Origin: DASQUK01 sp963813485
GTDB lineage: Bacteria; Actinomycetota; Acidimicrobiia; Acidimicrobiales; VFJN01
Assembly: GCA_963813485.1 (NCBI GenBank)
Contig: CAWEZE010000011.1
Coordinates: 167,298-231,297, forward strand
Reading direction: 5' to 3'
DNA length: 64,000 nucleotides
Positions within the stretch are counted from its first letter, which is position 1, and every line of letters begins with the position of its first letter. The notes below the pieces were generated by a model. That model was given only the letters and a program-made list of their open reading frames with translations, was not told the DNA's origin and did no database searches. A program made the translations under genes and the position numbers. Shown one piece after another: positions 61,307 through 64,000 of this stretch.

Positions 61307-62527
61307 TCAGCCCTCGAGTGCGAACGCGGCGTGCAGGCTCTGGACGGCCTGCTCGATCTGGTCCTCCCGCACTACGCACGACGTCCGAATGGCCGACGTC
61401 GAGATCATCTCGATGTTGATGCCGTTTCCGGCCAGCACCTCGAACATGGTGGCGGCAACGCCAGGATTGGACTTCATGCCGGCGCCCACGATGCTGACCC
61501 GGGCGATGTCGCGATCCGACGACACGCCGGTGGCACCGATCTCGACCGCGAGGCGCTGGCACACCTCGGTACCGGTCGTCAGGTCGCTCTTGGGGACCGT
61601 GAACGAGATGTCGGTCACGCCGTGGTCGGACACGTTCTGCACGATCATGTCGACGTTGACGCCGACGTCGGCCAGCTCCCGGAACAGGCGGGCGGCGATG
61701 CCCGGCTTGTCCGGCACGCCCGACACTGTGACCTTGGCCTCGCTCACGTCGTGGGTGACGGCGGAGACGATCGCCTGCTCCATCGACGGATCCTCCTCGG
61801 TGATCCAGGTGCCCGGCTCCCAGGTGAAGGCCGAGCGTACGTGCAGCTTGACCCGCCAGCGGCGGGCGAACTCCACCGAACGCATCGCCGGCTTGGGACA
61901 GCCGGTGGCGGTCATCTCCAGCATCTCCTCGAACGACACCTGGGTCATGCGCCGGGCCTGGGGCACCAGGCGGGGGTCGGCGGTGAACACCCCGGACACG
62001 TCCGTGTAGAGCTCGCACGCCTCGCCCTCGAGGGCGTGACACAGGGCGACCGCGGTCGTGTCGGACCCGCCGCGGCCGAGGAACGTGATGTCGTGATCGG
62101 TGGACACCCCCTGGGCGCCACCGATGACGGGCACCCGCCCGGCCTCGATCGCCTTGCGCAGCCGGTCGGGGCGCAGCTCGACGATCTTGGCGTTGGTGTG
62201 GTTGGTGTCGGTGATGAATCCCGCCTGGCTGCCCGTGAAGCTGTCCGCCGGCACGCCGATCGAGTGCAGCGCGATGCACAGCAGTGCCATCGCCTTGCGC
62301 TCGCCGGCCGTGATGAGCATGTCCATCTCCCGGCCGGGTGCCGCGTCCGAGACGTCGCTTGCCAGACGGATCAGGTCGTCGGTCTCCTTGCCCATGGCGC
62401 TCACGACCACGACCGGATCGTCACCCCGCCGCTGAGTACGCGCCACGTGGTCGGCGACCTCTCGGATGCGATCGGGATCGGCGACCGACGTGCCGCCGAA
62501 CTTCTGGATCACGAGTGCCCTGGCCAT
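61307..62527 (-). CDS. lysC: Aspartate kinase
   Basis: A 406-residue kinase for the first step of the aspartate pathway. KFGGTSVADPDRIREVADHV, GERKAMALLCIAL, GRGGSDTTAVALC form the kinase site; two ACT domains follow (VTVSGVPDKPGIAARLFREL, VSIVGAGMKSNPGVAATMFE) for lysine/threonine feedback. ATG 62527 is preceded by TACGTT 8 bases upstream, so it may be leaderless; the longer frame to 62578 lacks a ribosome site. asd follows 51 bases downstream. Confidence 0.96.
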   Translation of the reverse strand: MARALVIQKFGGTSVADPDRIREVADHVARTQRRGDDPVVVVSAMGKETDDLIRLASDVSDAAPGREMDMLITAGERKAMALLCIALHSIGVPADSFTGSQAGFITDTNHTNAKIVELRPDRLRKAIEAGRVPVIGGAQGVSTDHDITFLGRGGSDTTAVALCHALEGEACELYTDVSGVFTADPRLVPQARRMTQVSFEEMLEMTATGCPKPAMRSVEFARRWRVKLHVRSAFTWEPGTWITEEDPSMEQAIVSAVTHDVSEAKVTVSGVPDKPGIAARLFRELADVGVNVDMIVQNVSDHGVTDISFTVPKSDLTTGTEVCQRLAVEIGATGVSSDRDIARVSIVGAGMKSNPGVAATMFEVLAGNGINIEMISTSAIRTSCVVREDQIEQAVQSLHAAFALEG

Positions 62528-62568
62528 TCGCGGTGAACGTACCTGTGGTCGGGCGCGACGATCGAACC

Positions 62569-62588
62569 CCTTCCCCACATGGGGAAGG
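62569..62588 (-). terminator. Hairpin between bldD-like gene and lysC
   Basis: CCTTCCCC (62569-62576), loop ACAT, GGGGAAGG (62581-62588), 8 perfect pairs. It lies 36 bases after the minus-strand stop at 62624 and before lysC. No T run; a weak or factor-assisted terminator. Confidence 0.5.
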
Positions 62589-62623
62589 TCGGTTACTGAG
62601 AAGGGTTGCCCGCCTACGAAAAG

Positions 62624-63121
62624 TCAGCCGAGGCGGGAGGGGCTCTCGACGAGCGCCCTCCATCCCTCGAGCCGCGCGATGGCATCCGGCACGTCGAGCT
62701 GCAGGAGCGCGCAGATGGCTCGCAGATCGTCGCGGCGGATCGTCAGCACGCGGCCGTTGTAATCGCCACGCTCGATGATGATCGAGCGGACGAAGCGCTG
62801 GACCGGCGCAGCCTCGGGCACCCGATTGAGCGCCTCGAGGTCGAGCACGAGCTTCGGCGGACCCTCGGTCGCCGCGGTCTGCTCCCCGAGCAAGACCGAC
62901 ACGGGGACGTCGTAGAACTCGGCGAGCTCGTGGAGTCTCGGCAGGCTCAGGGTTCGGAAACCCCGCTCGTACGCACCGATGGCCGAAGCGCTCCAGCGCC
63001 CGGCCGACTGGCGTTCGACGTCGTCGAGGGACATGTGCCGCGCTTTGCGCAGCGCACGTAGCCGCCGACCGACTTCGATCGTCACGTTGGAGGCCGTGGT
63101 CTCTTCGTCTTGGTTGCTCAT
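62624..63121 (-). CDS. BldD-like XRE regulator with c-di-GMP signature
   Basis: A 165-residue regulator. The N-terminal helix-turn-helix (GRRLRALRKARHMSLDDVER, QSAGRWSASAIGAYERGFRT, LSLPRLHELAEFYDVPVSVL) is the BldD pattern. In the C-terminal domain ERGDYNGRVLTIRRDDLRA fits the published c-di-GMP signature RxD-x8-RxxD exactly (Arg-Gly-Asp, eight residues, Arg-Arg-Asp-Asp). BldD of Streptomyces dimerises through a c-di-GMP tetramer to repress development. ATG 63121; only a weak ribosome site. Confidence 0.88.
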   Translation of the reverse strand: MSNQDEETTASNVTIEVGRRLRALRKARHMSLDDVERQSAGRWSASAIGAYERGFRTLSLPRLHELAEFYDVPVSVLLGEQTAATEGPPKLVLDLEALNRVPEAAPVQRFVRSIIIERGDYNGRVLTIRRDDLRAICALLQLDVPDAIARLEGWRALVESPSRLG

Positions 63122-63276
63122 CTGGTTCTCGGGTGATGGTTCGTCACTGGGAACCGCCTCGAGCGCGAGTCTCCCACGTTCCGCTCCGAATCGTGCAGTC
63201 GGGAACCGGTTGGGTGGTCGTCCGCGTCCGACGCGACTGCAGCGGGATCACCGCCGCTCGCTAGCCTTGCGCCCTC

Positions 63277-63942
63277 GTGAGCACCGACAAACGTGAGCGC
63301 CAGAGACAGGGGAGACAGGCCAAGACGGTGGCCGAGGAGGCGGCCGCCCGGCGCCAGAAAACGAAGCGCACGGGTGTCCGGCTTGGCATCGGGCTCGTCA
63401 TCGTGCTGGCCCTGGCGTTCGGGTACTCACTGCTGACCGGCGACGACGACTCGTCCGACAACACCCAGACCGCCGACACCACGACCACGGCTGCGGGGGA
63501 GGGGACCACCACCACGGTCGCCTACAGCAACCCCGAACTTGCGGCCAAGGTCCTCGCCCGCGAGCCGCCGGCCCCGGCCAACGCCGCCGCCGACACGCCT
63601 CCGGACGCCGTGGAAGCTACGACGCTCATCGAGGGCCAGGGCGAGGGCGCGGCGCCGGGTGACACCGTGACCGTGCACTACGTCGGGGTACTGTCCGACG
63701 GGACCGAGTTCGACGAGTCGTGGTCGGGCGGCCAGCCCTTCGTGGTCGAGAACCTGGGACAGGCGAGCGTCATCCCGGGATGGAACGAGGGGCTGCTGGG
63801 GGCGAAGATCGGCGAGCGACGCCGGCTCGAGATCGGGTCCGACAAGGCCTACGGTGCCACCGGCAATCCCCCGACCATTCCCGCCAACGCACCCCTGGCG
63901 TTCGAGATCGACGTCGTGGACATCACGAAGCCCACCGGCTGA
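63277..63942 (+). CDS. Membrane-anchored FKBP-type peptidyl-prolyl isomerase
   Basis: A 221-residue protein: Lys/Arg/Gln-rich start, membrane helix VRLGIGLVIVLALAFGYSLL, Thr-rich linker and an FKBP domain (GDTVTVHYVGVLSDGTEFDE, VIPGWNEGLLGAKIGERRRL, IPANAPLAFEIDVVDI). Most drug-pocket aromatic/aliphatic positions are kept. GTG 63277 is 9 bases after TAGCCT (63262-63267). It would fold proteins outside the membrane. Palindromic repeat copy 3 begins 21 bases later. Confidence 0.9.
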   Translation: MSTDKRERQRQGRQAKTVAEEAAARRQKTKRTGVRLGIGLVIVLALAFGYSLLTGDDDSSDNTQTADTTTTAAGEGTTTTVAYSNPELAAKVLAREPPAPANAAADTPPDAVEATTLIEGQGEGAAPGDTVTVHYVGVLSDGTEFDESWSGGQPFVVENLGQASVIPGWNEGLLGAKIGERRRLEIGSDKAYGATGNPPTIPANAPLAFEIDVVDITKPTG

Positions 63943-63963
63943 CACCGGGCTCTCCTCAGGACC

Positions 63964-64000
63964 TGAGCGGATGGGCACGTCCTGCGGGCTTGCGGTGGTC
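63964..64000. repeat. Long palindromic repeat, copy 3 (cut by the window end)
   Basis: TGAGCGGATGGGCACGTCCT and the following 17 bases match the outer left arm of copy 1 in about 30 of 37 positions. The rest lies beyond the window. As with copies 1 and 2, it follows directly after a gene end. Confidence 0.75.

Noticed and set aside
1..64000. CRISPR arrays, insertion sequences, prophage or defence systems
   Set aside because: I saw no evenly spaced direct repeat-spacer array, transposase, integrase, phage structural gene or known defence gene; the helicases are housekeeping families (DUF1998 and Lhr).

Overview
The window is a very GC-rich actinobacterial chromosome segment. The best markers are a WhiB protein, a BldD-type regulator, a GlnR-type regulator, F420/deazaflavin-type oxidoreductases, an actinobacterial Tad locus and many GTG starts. 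The gene mix (GSI-beta + GSII + GSI-alpha, Ssd-like/CpaF/TadBC, ArsA-like pair beside whiB) suggests Acidimicrobiia or a relative; that placement is inference, not proven. There are no rRNA genes, CRISPR arrays, insertion sequences or phage genes. The window is core-like chromosome with one tRNA (Pro-CGG).

Layout. 0-0.6 kb: RsbW-like and STAS regulators. 0.7-8.5 kb: DUF1998 helicase, Tad pilus genes on the minus strand behind a consensus promoter, then a HAD phosphatase; this order resembles the M. tuberculosis Rv3649-Rv3661 region. 8.7-13.3 kb: ClC channel, RpoD-family sigma, ECF sigma and probable anti-sigma. 13.3-18.8 kb: DMT transporter, unknown lipoprotein and NAD synthase, with two copies of a long palindromic repeat. 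18.8-27.3 kb: GlnE, esterase, Lhr helicase. 27.4-34.3 kb: lipoprotein, ABC solute-binding protein and several small regulator-led operons (DUF5937-HTH, PadR, ArsR). 34.5-39.3 kb: nitrogen island with three different glutamine synthetases and a GlnR-like regulator. 39.3-43.1 kb: RidA, a miniature [2Fe-2S]/xanthine-dehydrogenase-like fusion and a PQQ-type beta-propeller. 43.2-45.8 kb: Fe-S genes (ErpA-like, SufR-like, Mrp). 45.9-52.6 kb: methyltransferase, MBL hydrolase, FxsA, WhiB, NfeD and two ArsA-like ATPases. 52.6-59.4 kb: STAS, receiver-like protein, tRNA-Pro, epimerase, SDR, F420-type, VOC, DCC and PAP2 proteins. 59.4-64 kb: EEP nuclease, Asd, LysC, BldD-like regulator, FKBP isomerase and a third repeat copy.

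How the genes work together. Nitrogen assimilation is the clearest theme: GlnE modifies GSI-type synthetases, and GSI-beta, GSII, GSI-alpha and GlnR lie together. LysC and Asd catalyse the first two steps of the aspartate family. A sporadic Fe-S theme (SufR-like, ErpA, Mrp, WhiB) occupies 43-49 kb.

Two cross-cutting observations matter. First, many starts without a Shine-Dalgarno sequence lie 6-9 bases after a TAnnnT-like -10 box, so leaderless transcripts are probably common. Second, at least nine conserved genes are broken by single-base indels, several in G runs, and each becomes an exact multiple of three when one base per site is corrected; this points to sequence errors rather than real gene loss, so frameshifted genes are annotated as intended full-length genes.
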